From positions 2,852,001-2,916,000 of the forward strand of contig CATKHW010000008.1 of the NCBI GenBank assembly GCA_949752795.1: a stretch of 64,000 nucleotides of DNA, given 5' to 3'. Positions 1 through 14,519 of this stretch are shown piece by piece. Within the stretch, counting starts at the first letter, position 1, and every line of letters begins with the position of its first letter. Source of the DNA: Hyperoodon ampullatus (lineage: Eukaryota; Chordata; Mammalia; Artiodactyla; Ziphiidae). The notes beneath the pieces are model-generated. The model was not told the DNA's origin. It ran no database searches and worked only from the letters and a program-made list of their open reading frames with translations. The translations under genes were made by a program, and so were the position numbers.

Positions 1-3000
1 AATGCTCCATGCACTTCTCCTCAAAATGCTCTCTCACCACTGATATCACAATGTACCATCACTAGTCATCACAATATTCCCTCACCCCTGTCATTACAAT
101 GTTTCATGACCACTGTCATCACAGTGCTCCATGCCCTTATCATCACAATGCTCCATGACCCCTGTCATCACAGTGCTACATGCCCTTATCATCACAATGC
201 TCCATGACACCTGAGATCACAATGTTCCATAACCCCTGTAATCAAAATGCTCCATGACCCTTTTCATCACCAAGTTCCATGACCACTGACATCACAATGT
301 TCTATATACCCTGTTATCAAAATATTCCATGACCCTTTTCCTCAAATTGCTCCATGACCCTGTCATCACACTGCTCCCTGCCCTTCTCATCACAATGCAC
401 CACGCCCTTGACATCAAAATGCTCCATGACCTTTGTCATCACTAATGTCCATGACCCTTGGCATCACAATGCTCCATTCCATCGTCATCACAATGCTCCA
501 TGAACCCTCTCATCACATTGCTCCATGCAATTGTCATTACAATCCTGCATGATCTATGTATCAAAGTATTCAGTGCACTTCTCATCACAATGCACCACGA
601 CATTGTCATCAAAATGCTCCATGACCTTTGTCATCACAAAGCTCCAGGACACTTGGCATCACAATGCTCCATGCCATTTAATCACAATGCTACATGAAAC
701 CTCTCATCCCATTGCTCCATGCCCTTGTCAGCACAATGATCAATGACGCTTGTCATCACAATGCTCGATACTCTTCTCATCACAATGCTCCATGCCCTTG
801 TCATTACAATCTCCCATGACACATTTATCACAGTGTTCAATGCCCTAGTCATCACAATGCTCCATGCCGAATCTTATCACAATAATCCATGAAATTTTCA
901 GACTAATGTTCCATGCCCTTGACATCACAATGCTCCATTACCCCTGTCATAACATTGCTCCATGACCCCTGCCATCACAATGTTCCACGGCCTTGTCATC
1001 CAAGGCTCCATGACCCTTGTCATCACAATGCTCCAAGACCCCTGTAATCACAATTTTCCATGCCCTTTTCATCAAAAAGATTCATGACACATGTTATCAG
1101 AATGTTGCATGGCCTTCTCATCACAAAGCTCCATGCCCTTGTCATCACAATTCTCCAAGACCACTGTAATAACAATGTTCCATGCCCCTTGTCATTACAG
1201 TGCTCCATGACGCTCCTCATCACAATTATCCGTGATCTTCTCATCATAATGCTCCACGGTCTTGCCATCACAATGCTCCATGCCCTGGTCATCACAATGC
1301 TCCATGTCCCATGTCATCACAATTCTCCACGTCCTTGTCATCATAATGCTCCATGACACTGCTTATCACAATGTTACATGATCTTTTCTTCACAATTCTC
1401 CATGCACTTGTCATCGCAATGCTCTATGACCCCTGTCATAGCAGGCTCCATGCGCTTGTCATCAAAATGCTTCATGACGTTGTCATCAAAATTCTCAATG
1501 GCCTTTGTCATCACAATGCTCCATTACCCTTGTCATCACAATGTCCCAAGCCCTTGTCATCAAAATGCTCCATTACCTTTGTCATCACAGTCCTCCATGA
1601 CACTTGGTATCACAATGCTCCATGCCATTGTCATCACAATGGACAATGACATATGTCATCACAATGCTCCCTGACACCTGTCTTCACAGTACTCCATGAC
1701 CTTGTCATCACAATGTTCCATGCCCTTGTCATCACAATGTGCCATGCCCACTATCATCACAATAATCCATGAAACTAGTCAGACCAATGTTCCATGCTCC
1801 TGTCATCACAATGCTCCATGTGCTTGTCATCACAATGCTCCATGACCCCTGTCATCACAATGCTCCGTGACCCCAGTCATCACAATGCTTCATGACCTTT
1901 GTCATCACAATGGTCTATGCCCTCGTCACACAAGGCTCTGTGACCTTTGTCACCACAATGCTCCATGCCCTTGTCATCACAATGCTCCATGCCCACTGTC
2001 ATCACAATAATCCATGAAACTTGTCAGACCAATGATCCATGACCTCTTCACACAAGGCTGTGTGATCTTTGTCACCACAATGCTCCATGAACTTTTCATC
2101 ACAATGCTCTTTGTTCCTTGTCAGCACGATGCTCCATGCCTTTGTCAGCACAATGCTCCATGACCCTTGTCATCACAATGCTCCAAGTCCCCTGTAATCA
2201 CAATGCTCTATGCATTTGTCATCACAAAGCTCGATGACGCATGTCATCTGAATGCTCCATGGCCTTCTCATCACAGTGCTCCATGCCATTGTCGTCACAG
2301 TGCCCCAAAACCCCTGTAATCACAATGCTCCATGCCCCTTTTCATCTCAATGCTCCATGAACTCTGTCATCACAATAATTCATGAAATTTATCCGACCAA
2401 TGATCCATGCCCTGTTCACACAAGGCTCGGTGATCTTTGTCACCACAATGCTCCATGAACTTTTCATCACGATGCTCTTTGTCCCTTGTCATCACAATGC
2501 TCCATGCCTTTGTCAGCACAATGCTCCCTGACCCATATCATCACAAAGCGCTATGCGCTTCTCATCACAATGCTCCACATCCTTTTCATCGCAATGCTCC
2601 ATAAAACTTGTCATCACAATGCTCCATGCACTTTTCATCAAAATGTTATCTCAACACATATATCACAATGTTCCTTCACTAGTAATCACAATACTCCCTC
2701 ACCGCTGTCATCACAATGTTCCATGACCTCTGTCATCATAGTGCTACATGCCCTTATCATAACAATGCTCCATGACCCCTGACATCACAATGTTCCATAA
2801 CCCCTGTCTTCAAAATATTCCATGACCCATTTCATCAAATTGCTCCATGACGCTTTCATCACAATGTTCCCTGCCCTTCTCATCACAATGCACCACGCCC
2901 TTGTCATCAAAATGCCCCATGACATTTGTCATCACAAAGCTCCATTACCCCTGTCATAACAATGATCCATGACCCCTGCCATCACAAGGTTCTGCGGCCT

Positions 3001-3479
3001 TGTCATCACAAGCGTCCATGACCCTTGTCATCACAATGCTCCAAGACCCCTGTAATCACAATGCTACATGCCCTTCTCATCACACGGCTCCATGACGCCT
3101 GTCATTTGAATGCTCCATGGCCTTCTCATCACAATGCTCCATGCCCTTGTCATCACAATGCTCCAACAGCCCTGTAATCACAATGCTCCATGCCCCTTTT
3201 CATCTCAATGCTCCATGAAACCTGTCATCACAATGCACCGTGTCCATCACCATAATATTTCATGCTATTGTCATCAAAATGAAATCAAACTGCTCAATGA
3301 TCTTTGTCACCGCAATGCTCCATGAAATTTTTATCACAGTGCTCTGTGACCCTTGTCATCACAAAGCTCCATGCCTTTGTCAGCACAATGCTGCATGACC
3401 CCTTTCATCAAAATGATCCATGAACCCTGACATCACAATGTTCCATAACCCCTGTCATCACAATGTTCCATGACACTTT

Positions 3480-4640
3480 TCATTAAATTGCTCCATGACC
3501 CTCTCATCACAATGCTCCCTTCCCTTCACAACATAAAGCAACACGCCCTTGTCATCAAAATGCCTCATGACCTTTGTCATCACACATCCCCATGACACTT
3601 GGCATCACAATGCTACATACCATTGTCATCACAATGCTACATGAACCCTCTCATCATATTGTTCCATGTCCTTGTCATCACAAAGCTCTATGACGCTTGT
3701 CATCACAATGCTCGATGCCCTTCTCATCACAATGCTCCAGGCCCTTGTCATTACAATCCTCCATGATCCATGTATCACAGTGTTCCTTGCCCTTGTCATC
3801 ACAATGCTCCATGCCCACTCTCATCACAATAATCCATGAAAATTTTCAGACCAATTCTCCATGCCCTTGTCATCACAATGCTCCATTACACTTGTCATAA
3901 CAATGCTCCATGACCCCTGCCATCACAATATTGCACGGCCTTGTCATCACAAGCCTCCATGACCCTTGTCATCACCATGCTCCCAGACCCCTGTAATCAC
4001 AAGGATCCATGCTCTTGTCATCACAAAGCTCCATGACGCATGTCAACAGAATGCTCCTCGGCCTTCTCATCACATTTCTCCATGCCCTTGTCAACACAAT
4101 GCTCCAAGAACACTGTATTCACAATGCTCCATACCCTTGTCACCACAAAGCTCCATGACGCATGTCAGCAGAATGCTCCTTGGCCTTCTCATCACAATGC
4201 TCCATGCCCTTGTCATTACAATGTTCCAAGACCCCTGTAATCACAATGCTCCATGCCCCTTTTCATCAGTATGCTCCATGAGAATCGTCATCACAAGGCT
4301 CCATGGTCTTCTCAGCACAATGCTCCAGAACCTTGTCATCACAATGTTTCAGGAACTTCTCTTCAAAATTCTCAATGGCCCATGTCATCATTATGTTCCA
4401 AGCCCTAATCATCATAATGCCCCATTATCTTTTTCATCACAATCCTCCATGAATCTTGGCACCACAATGCCCCATGCCATTGTCATTGCAATGGGCCATG
4501 ACATATGTCATCACATGCTCCCTGACAACTTTCTTCACAATACTCTGTGAACTTGTCATCACAATGCTCCATGACCTTGTCATCACAATCCGCCATGCCC
4601 AATGTCATCACAATAATCCATGAAACTTGTCACACCAATG
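3480..4640 (+). repeat. Long-range duplicated segment, partner at ~35,754-36,912
   Basis: This stretch and the one about 32,273 bp downstream share the same order of variant monomers, including CTCCCTTCCCTTCACAAC, the TGTATCACAGTGTTC-type monomer, CACTCTCATCACAATAATCC and a CCCCATTATCT monomer. The offset stays nearly constant over about 1.1 kb. Identity is moderate. Edges are approximate. Confidence 0.7.
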
Positions 4641-6515
4641 CTCCATACCCCTGTCATCACAAAGCTCCATGCCCTTGTCATCACAATGCTCCGTGACTCC
4701 AGTCATCACAAAGCTTCATGACCTTAGTCATCACAATAGTCCATGCCCGCGTCATCACAATGCTCTGTGACCCTTGTCATCGCTATGCTCCTTGCCTTTC
4801 TCAGCACAATACTCCATGACCCTTGTCAAAACAATGTGCCACATGCTTTTCATCACAATAGTCCACAACCTTGTTATCAAATGCTCCATAAACATTGTCA
4901 TCAAAATGCTCCATGCACTTCTCATCAAAATGCTCTCTCACCACTTATATCAAAATGTTCCATCACTAGTCATCAAAATACTCACTCACCCCTGTCATCA
5001 CAATGTTCCAGGACCCCGTCATCACAATGCTACATGCACTTATCATCACAATGTGCCATGACGCCTGATATCACGATGTGCCATAACACCTGTCATCAAA
5101 ATGTTCCATGACGCTTTTCATCAAATTGCTCCATGACCCTGTCATCACAATGCTCCCTGCCCTTCTCATCACAATGCACAACGCCCTTGTCATCAAAATA
5201 CTCCATGACATTTGTCATCTCAAAGCTCGATGAGCCTTGGCATCACAATGCTCCATGTCATTGTCATCACAGTGCTCCATGAACCCTCTCATCACATTGA
5301 TCCATGCCCTTGTCATCACAAAGCTCCATGATGCTTGTCATCACAATGCTTGATGCCTTTCTCATCACAATGCTCCAAGCCCTTTTCATTACAATCCTCC
5401 ATGACCAATGTATCACAGTGTTTCGTGACCTTGTCATCACAATTCTCCATGCCCACTCTTATCACAATAATCCATGAAATTTTTCAGACCAATGCTCAAT
5501 ACCCTTCTCATCACAAAGCTCCATTACCCCTGTCATAGCAATGCTCCATGACCCCTGCTATCACAATGTCCTACCGCCATGTCATCACAATGCTCCATGA
5601 CCCTTGTCATCACAATGCTCCAAGACGCTGTAGTCACAATGCTCCATGCACTTGTCATCACAAAGCACAATGACACATGTCATCAGAATGCTCCATGGCC
5701 TTCTCATCGCATTGCTCCATGTCCTTTTCATCACAATGCTTCAAGACCCCTGTAATCACAATGCTCCAAGAATCCTGTAATCACAATGCATCATGCCCAT
5801 CATCATAATTCTTCACGCCATTGTCATCAAAATGCACCATGACATATGTCATCACAATGCTCCCTGACACCTGTCTTCACAATACTACATGGCCTTGTCA
5901 TCACTATGTTCCATGCCCTTGTCATCAAAATGTGCCATGCCCAGTGTCATCACAATATTCCATGAAACATGTCAGACCAATGTTCCATGCCCCTGTCATC
6001 ACAATGCTCCATGCCCTTGTCATCACAATGCTCCATGACCCCTATCATCACAATGCACCGTGACTCCAGTCATCACAATGTTTCATGACCTTTGTCCTCA
6101 CAATGGTCCATGCCCTCGTCACACAAGGCTCTGTGATCTTTGTCACCACAGTGCTCCATGAAATTTTCATCACAATGCTCTGTGTCCCTTGTCATCACAT
6201 TGCTCCATGCATTTGTCAGCACAGTGCTCCATGACACTTGTCATCAAAATGCTCCATGCACTTGTCATCACAATGGTCCATGAGCCCTGTCATCACAATG
6301 CTCCGTGACTCCAGTCATCACAATGCTTCATGACCCTTGGCATCACAGTGCTCCATGCCATTGTCATCAAAATGCTCAATGAAATCTATCTTCACATTGC
6401 TCCATGCCCTTGTCATTACAATGCACCATTACACCTGTCATAACAATGCTCCATGACCCCTGCCATCACAATGTTCCACGGCCTTGTCATCACAAGGCTC
6501 CACGACACTTTTCTT

Positions 6516-8668
6516 CACAATGCTCCACATCCTTTTCATCGCTATGCTCCATAAAATTTGTCATCACAAGACTCAATGCACTTCTCATCAAAATGCTCTC
6601 TCACCACATATATCACAATGTTCCATCACTAGTCATCACAATACTCGCTCACCACTGTCATCACAATGTTTCATGACCACTGTCATCACAGTGCTACATG
6701 CCTTTATCATCACAATTCTCCATGACACCTGACATCACAATGTTCCATAACCCCTGTCACAAAATGCCCCATGACCCATTTCATCACAATGCTTCATGAC
6801 CCCTGACTTCGCAATGTTCCATAACCCCTGTCATCAAAATATTCCATGACCCTTTTATTCAAATTGCTCCATGACCCTGTCATCACAATGCTCCCTGCCC
6901 TTCTCATCACAATGCACCACACCCTTGTCATCAAAATGCCGCATGACATTTGTCATCACAAAGCTCCATGACACTTGGCATCACAATGCTCCATGCCATT
7001 GTCATCACAATGCTCAATGAAATCTCTCATCACATTGCTCCATGTCCTTGTCATCACAATGCTCCATTACACCTGTCATAACAATGTTCCATGACCCCTG
7101 CCATCACAATGTTCCACGGCCTTGTCATCACAACGCTCCAAGAGCTCTGTAATCACAATTCTCCATGCCACTTTTCATCTCAATGCTCCATGAACACTGT
7201 CATCACAATGCACCATGCCCATCATCATAATGATTCATGCTATTGTCATCACAATGAAATCAAAATGCTCCATGTCCTCTGTCATCACAACGCTCCAAAC
7301 CCTTCTGATCACGATGTTCCATAAGACTTGTCATCACATGCCCCATGACGCTCGTCATCACAATTATTCAGGGACTTCTCATCACAATGATCCATGACCT
7401 TTGTCACCACAATGCTCAATACACTTGGAATCACAATGCTCGCTGACACTTGTCATCAGTATGCTTCTTGAACACTGTCATGACAAGGCTCCATGCCTTT
7501 TTCATCACAATGATCCATTCCCTTTTCATCACAATGCTCCAAGACCCCTGTTATCACAATGCCCCGTGACTCCAGTTATCACAATGCTTCATGACATTTG
7601 TCATCAAAATGGTCCATGACGTCGTCACACAAAGCTCTGTGACCTTTGTCACCACAATGCTCCATGAAATTTTTATCACAATGCTCTGTGACCCTTGTCA
7701 TCACAAAGCTCCATGCCTTTGTCAGCACAATGCTCCATGAACCTTGTCATCACAATGCTCGATGCGCGTGTCAGCACAATGCTCCATAACCCATGTCATC
7801 ACAATGCACCATGCACTTGTCATCACAATGCTCCACATCCTTGTCATCAAAATGCTCCATAAACCTTGTCATCAGAATGCTCCATGCACTACTCCTCAAA
7901 ATGCCTTCTCAACACTGATATCACAATGTTCCATCACTAGTCATCACAATACTCCCTCACCCCTGTCATCACAATATTCCATGACCCTGTAATCACAATT
8001 CTCCATGCCCTTGTCATCACAAAGCTCCATGACGCATGTCATCAGAATGCTCCATGGCTTTCTCATCACAATGCTCCATGCCCTTGACATCACAATGCTC
8101 CAACACCCCTGTCATCACAATGCTCCATGCCCCTTTTCATCTCAATGCTCCATGAACCCTGTCAACACAATGCACCGTGCCCATCACCATAATATTTCAT
8201 GCTATTGTCATCACAATGAAATCAAAATGCTCAATGACCTCTGTCATGACAATGCACCAAACCCTTCTGATCACAATGTTCCATTACACTTGTCATCACA
8301 AAGCCCCGTTATGCTGGTCATCACAACCATCCATGGACTTCTCATCACAGTGCTCCATGATCTTTGTCATCACAATGCTCAATACACTTATCATCACAAT
8401 GCTCCCTGACAGTTGTCCTCAGTATGCTCCTTGAAACCTGTCATGACAAGGCTCCATGCATTTATCATCACAATGATCCTTTCCCTTTTCATCACAATGC
8501 TCCAAGACCCCTGTAATCACAATGCTCCATGACCTTGTCATCACAAAGCTCCATGACGCATGTCATCAGAATGCTCCATTGCCTTCTCATCACAACGCTC
8601 CATGCCTTGTAATCACATTGCTTCAAAACCCCTGTAATCTCAATGTTCCATGCACCTTTTCATCAGAA
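6516..8668 (+). repeat. Higher-order segment A of a ~2.7-kb offset pair
   Basis: The series of variant monomers here (CATCCTTTTCATCGCTATG, then the ACTAGT monomer, the ATGAAATCAAAATGCTC monomer, then CTTGAACACTGTCATGAC) is repeated in the same order about 2,711-2,737 bp downstream. The ACTAGT marks are at 6,628 and 7,936 here, against 9,339 and 10,672 in the partner. Similarity starts and stops abruptly at both ends. The edges are approximate and were judged by eye. Confidence 0.75.
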
Positions 8669-9226
8669 TGCTCCATGCCCTTGTCATCACAATGCTCCAT
8701 GACCCCTGTCATCAAAATGCAACGTGACTCCAGTCATCACAATGCTTCATGACATTTTTCCTCCCAATGGTCCATGCCCTCGTGAAACAATGCTCTGTGA
8801 CCTTTGTCACTACAATGCTCCATGCCCTTGTCATCTCAATGCTCCATGCCCACTGTCATCACAGTAATCCATGAAACTTGTCAGACCAATGTTCCATGCC
8901 CCTGTCATCACATTGCTCCATGCCCTTGTCATCACAATGCTCCATGACCCCTGTCATCACAGTGCTCCGTGACCCCAGTCATCACAATGCTTCATGACCT
9001 ATCTCATCACAATAGTCCACGCCCTCGTCACATAAGGCTCTGTGATCTTTGTCACCACAATCCTCCATGAAATTTTCATCACAATGCTCTGTGTTCCTTG
9101 TCATCACAATGCTCCATGCCTTTGTCAGCACAATGCTTCATGACACTTGTCATCAAAAAGCTCCATGCGCTTGTCAGCACAATGCTCCATGACACATGTC
9201 ATCACAATGTGCCATGCTCTTGTCAT

Positions 9227-11405
9227 CACAATGCTCCACATCCTTTTCATCGCTATGATCCATAAAACTTGTCATCACAATGCTCCATGCACTTCTCATC
9301 AAAATGCTCTCTCACCACATATATCACAATGTTCCATCACTAGTCATCACAATACTCGCTCACCCCTGTCATCACAATGTTCCATGACCACTGTCATCAC
9401 AGTGCTACATGCCCTTATCATCACAATGCTCCATGACCCCTGACATCACAATGTTCCATAACCCCTGTCACAAAATAGTCCATGACCCATTTCATCACAA
9501 TGCTTCATGACCCCTGACATCACAATGTTCCATAACCCGTGTCATCAAAATATTCCATGACACTTTTATTCAAATTGATCCATGTCCCTGTCATCACAAT
9601 GCTCCCTGCCCTTCTCATCACAATGCACCACGCCCTTGTCATCAAAATGCCCCATGACATTTGTGATCACAAAGCTCCATGACCCTTGAAATCACAATGC
9701 TCCATGCCATTGTCATCACAATGCTCAATGAAGTCTCTCATCACATTGCTCCATGACCGTGTCATCACAATGCTCCATTACACCTATCATAACAATGCTC
9801 CATGACCCCTGCCATCACAATGTTCAACGGCCTTGTCATCAAACGGCTCCATGACCCTTGTCATCACAATGCTCCAAGACCTCTGTACTCACAATTCTCC
9901 ATGCCACTTTTCATCTCAATGCTCCATGAACACTGTCATCACAATGCTCCATGCCCATCATCATAATGATTCATGCTATTGTCATCACTATGAAATCAAA
10001 ATGCTCCATGTCCTCTGTCATCACAATGCTCCAAACCGTTCTGATCACAATGTTCCATAACACTTGTCATCACATGCCCCATTACGCTCGTCATCACAAT
10101 TATGCAAGGTCTTCTCATCACAATGCTCCATGATCATTGTCACCACAGTGCTCAGTACAATTGGCATCACAATGCTCGCTGACACTTGTCATCAGTATGC
10201 TCCTTGAACACTGTCATGAAAAGGCTCCATGCCTTTTTCATCACAATGATCCATTCCGTTTTCATCACAATGCTCCAAGACCACTGTTATCACAATGATC
10301 CGTGACTCCAGTCATCACAATGCTTCATGACATTTGTCATCACAGTGGTCCATGACGTGGTCACACAAAGCTCTGTGACCTTTGTCACCACAATGCTCCA
10401 TGAAATATTTATCGCAATGCTCTGTGACCCTTGTCATCACAAAGCTCCATGCCTTTGTCAGCACAATGCTCCATGACCCTTGTCATCACAATGCTCGATG
10501 CGCGTGTCAGCACAATGCTCCATAACCCATGTCATCACAATGCACCATGCACTTGTCATCACAATGCTCCACATCCTTGTCATCAAAATGCTCCATAAAC
10601 CTTGTCATCACAATGCTCCTTGCACTTCTCCTCAAAATGCCTTCTCACCATTGATATCACAATGTTCCATCACTAGTCATCACAATACTCCCTCACCCCT
10701 GTCATCACAATATTCCATGACCCCTGTAATCACAATTCTCCATGTCCTTGTCATCACAAAACTCCATGACGCATGTCATCAGAATGCTCCATGGCCTTCT
10801 CATCACAATGCTCCATGACCTTTTCAACACAATACTCCAATACACCTGTAATCACAATGCTCCATGCCCCTTTTCATCTCAATGCTCCATGAACCCTGTC
10901 ATCACAATGCACCGTGCCCATCACCATAATATTTCATGCTATTGTCATCACTATGAAATCAAAATGCTCAATGACCTCTGTCATCACAATGCACCAAACC
11001 CTTGTGATCACAATGTTCCATAACACTTGTCATCACAATGCCCCATGACGCTGGTCATCACAATTATCCATGGTCTTCTCATCACAATGTTCCATGATAT
11101 TGGTCATCACAATGCTCAATACACTTATCATCACAATGCTCCCTGACAGTTGTCATCAGTATGCTCCTTGAACCCTGTCATGACAAGGCTCCATGCATTT
11201 TTCATCCTAATGATCCATTCCCTTTTCATCACAATGCTCCAAGACCCCTGTAATCACAATGCTCCATGTCCTTGTCATCACAAAGCTCCATGATGCATGT
11301 CATCAGAATGCTCCATTGCCTTCTCATCACAATGTCCCATGCCTTGTAATCACATTGCTTCAAAACCCTTGTAATCTCAATGCTCCATGCACCTTTTCAT
11401 CAGAA
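9227..11405 (+). repeat. Higher-order segment B of a ~2.7-kb offset pair
   Basis: Partner of the segment at about 6,516-8,668, with the same order of variant monomers and scattered single-base differences and small indels. It is an older duplication than the one in the right arm, because differences are visible in most lines of the alignment. After about 11,405 the two copies part: one continues with CCATGCCCTTG monomers and the other with ATGACCCTTTTCATGAAAATG. Confidence 0.75.
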
Positions 11406-14400
11406 TGCTCCATGACCCTTTTCATGAAAATGCTCCATTACCCCTGACATCACAATGTTCCATAAACCCTGTCATCAAAATGTTCCATGACACTTTTCAT
11501 AAATTTGCTCCATGACCCTGTCATCACAATGCTCCCTGCACTTTTAATCACAATGCACCACGACCTTGTCATCAAAATGCTCCATGACCTTTGTCATCAC
11601 AAAGCTCCATGACCCTTGGCATCACAATACTCCATGCCATTTCATCACAATGCTACATGAAACCTCTCATCATATTGCTCCATGCCCTTGTCACCACAAT
11701 GCTCCATGACGCTTGTCATCACAATGCTCGATACTCTTCTCATCACAATGCTCCATGCCCTTGTCATTACAATCCTCCATGACACATGTATCACAGTGTT
11801 CCGTGCCCTAGTCATCACAATGTTCCATGCCAAATCTCATGCCAATAATCCATTAAATTATCAGACCAATGTTCAATGCCCTTGTCATCACAATGCTCCA
11901 TTACCCCTGTGATAAGAATGCTCCATGATCCCTGCCATCACAATATTACACCGCCTTCCATCCAAGGCTCCATGACCTTTGTCATCACAATGCTGCATGA
12001 CCACTGTAATCACAATGTTCCATGCCAATATTCATCAGAATGCTCCATGAGACTTGTCATCACAAGGCTCCATGGTCTTCTCATCACACTGCTCCAGGAC
12101 CTTGTCATCACAATGCTCCATTCCCTTGTCATCACAATGCTCCTTGATCACTGTCATCACAATACTCCAGGAACATTTTCAGGCCAATTATCCATGACCT
12201 TCTCATCACAATGCTCCATGACCCATTGTCTTGAAAATGCTCCATGACACCTCTCATCACAATGCTCCATGACACCTGTCATCACAATGCTCCATGCCCC
12301 TTGTCATTACAGTGATCCATGATGCTCTTCATCATAATTATCCATGGTTTTTTCATCCCAATGCTCCACGGTCTTGCCATCACAATTCTCCATGCCCTGT
12401 TCATCACAATGCTCCATGTCCCATGTCATTACAATTCTCCACGTCCTTGTAATCACAATGCTTCGTGACACTTCCCATCACAATGTTACATGATCTTGTC
12501 CTCACAATTCTCCATGCACTTGTCATTGCAATGCTCTATGACCACTGTCATAGCAAGCTCCATGCGCTTGTCATCACAATGCTTCACAACGTTGTCATCA
12601 AAATTCTCAATGGCCATTGTCATCACAATGCTCCATGCCCTTGTCATCACAATGCTCCATGACCCTTGTCATCACAATGTTCCAAGCACTTGTCATCAAA
12701 ATGCTCCATTACCTTTGCCATCACAATCTTCCATGACACTTGGTATCACAATGCTCCATGCCATTGTCATCACAATGGACAATGACATATGTCATCACAT
12801 ATGCTCCCTGACATCAGTCTTCTAAATAATCCATGACCTTCTCATCAAAATGTTCCATGCCCTTGTCATCACAAGGCGCAAGGCCCACTCTCATCACAAT
12901 AATCCATAAATCTTGTCAGAGCAATGCTCCATGACCCCTGTCATCACAATGCTCCGTGACTCCAGTCATCACAATGATTCAGGACCTATCTCATCACAAT
13001 GGTCAATGTCCTCGTCACACAAGGCTCTGTGATCTTTTTCACCAAAATGTTCCATGAATATTTCATAACAGTGCTCTGTGTCCCTTGTCATCAAAATGCA
13101 CCATGCATTTGTCAGCACAATGCTCCCTGAAACTTGTCATCAATATGCTCCATGCGCTTGTCAGCACAATGCTCCATGACCCATGTCATGAAAATGCGCC
13201 ATGCGCTTTTCATCACAATACTCCACATCCTTATAATTGCTATGCTCCATGACACTGTCATCACAATGCTCCATGTACTTCTCATCAAAATGCTCTCTGA
13301 CCACATATATCACAATGTTACATCACTAGTCATCACAATACTCCCTCACCCCTGTCATCACAGTATTCCATGACCACTGTCATCACAGTGCTACATGCCC
13401 TTATCATCACAATGCTCCATGACCCCTGACATCACAATGATCCATGACCCCTGTCATCAAAATGTTCCATGACACTTTTCATCAATTTGCTCCATGACCC
13501 TGTCATCACAATGCTCCCTGCCCTTCTCATCACAATGCACCACAACCATGACATCAAAATGCTCCATGATCTTTGTCATCACAAAGCTCCATGACCCCTG
13601 CCATCACAATGTTCCACCGCCTTGGCATCCAAGGCTCCATGACCCTTGTAATCACAATGCTCCAAGACCCCTGTAATCACAGAGCTCCATGACTTTGTCA
13701 TCACAAAGATCCATGACACATGTCATCAGAATTCTCCATGGCCTTCTCATCACAATGCTCCATATCCTTGTCATCACAATGCTCCAAGCCCCTGAAATCA
13801 CAATGCTCCATGCCCCTATTCATCAGAATGCTCCATGAGACTTGTCATCACAAGGCTCCATGGTCTTCTCATCACACTGCTCCATTCCCTTGTCATCACA
13901 ATGCTCCTTGACCACTGTCATCACAATACTCCATGAACATTTTCAGGCCAATGCTCCATGACCCTTGTCATCACAATGTTCCTTGACCTCTCTCATCACA
14001 ATGCTCGATGACACCTGTCAACACAATGCTCCATGCCCCTTGTCATTACAGTGATCCATGATGCTCTTCATCATAATTATCCATGGTCTTTTCATCACAA
14101 TGCTGCACGGTCTTGCTATCACAATTCTCCATGCCCTGTTCATCACAATGCTCCACGTTCCATGTCATTACAATTCTCCTCGTCCTTGTCATCACAATGC
14201 TTCTTGACAGTTCTCATCACAATGTTACATGATCTTGTCATCACAATTCTCCATGCACTTTCATCGCAATGCTCTATGACCCCCATCATAGCAAGCTGCA
14301 TGCGCTTGTCATCACAGTGCTTCACGACATTGTCATCAAAATTCTCAATGGCCCTTGTCATCACAATGCTCCATGCCCTTGTCATCACAATGCTCCATGA

Positions 14401-14421
14401 CCCTTGTCATCACAATGTTCC

Positions 14422-14519
14422 AAGCTCTTGTCATCAAAATGCTCCATGACTCTTTTCATCACAATATTCCAAGCTCTTGTCATCAAAATGCTCCATGACT
14501 CTTTTCATCACAATGTTCC
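14422..14519 (+). repeat. Local 49-bp dimer of two monomers
   Basis: A two-monomer stretch beginning AAGCTCTTGTCATC is repeated at once with a 49-bp offset (14,422 and 14,471), with only about one base different. A third, more diverged monomer starting AAGCAC follows. This is the expected footprint of a small, recent unequal exchange or slippage event. Confidence 0.8.

Noticed and set aside
3966..4550. Open frame of 194 codons, and others of 100-190 codons in the array, as histidine- and serine-rich proteins
   Set aside because: They consist only of the three frames of the satellite monomer, end at its own TGA, overlap each other in other frames and are not kept between near-copies.
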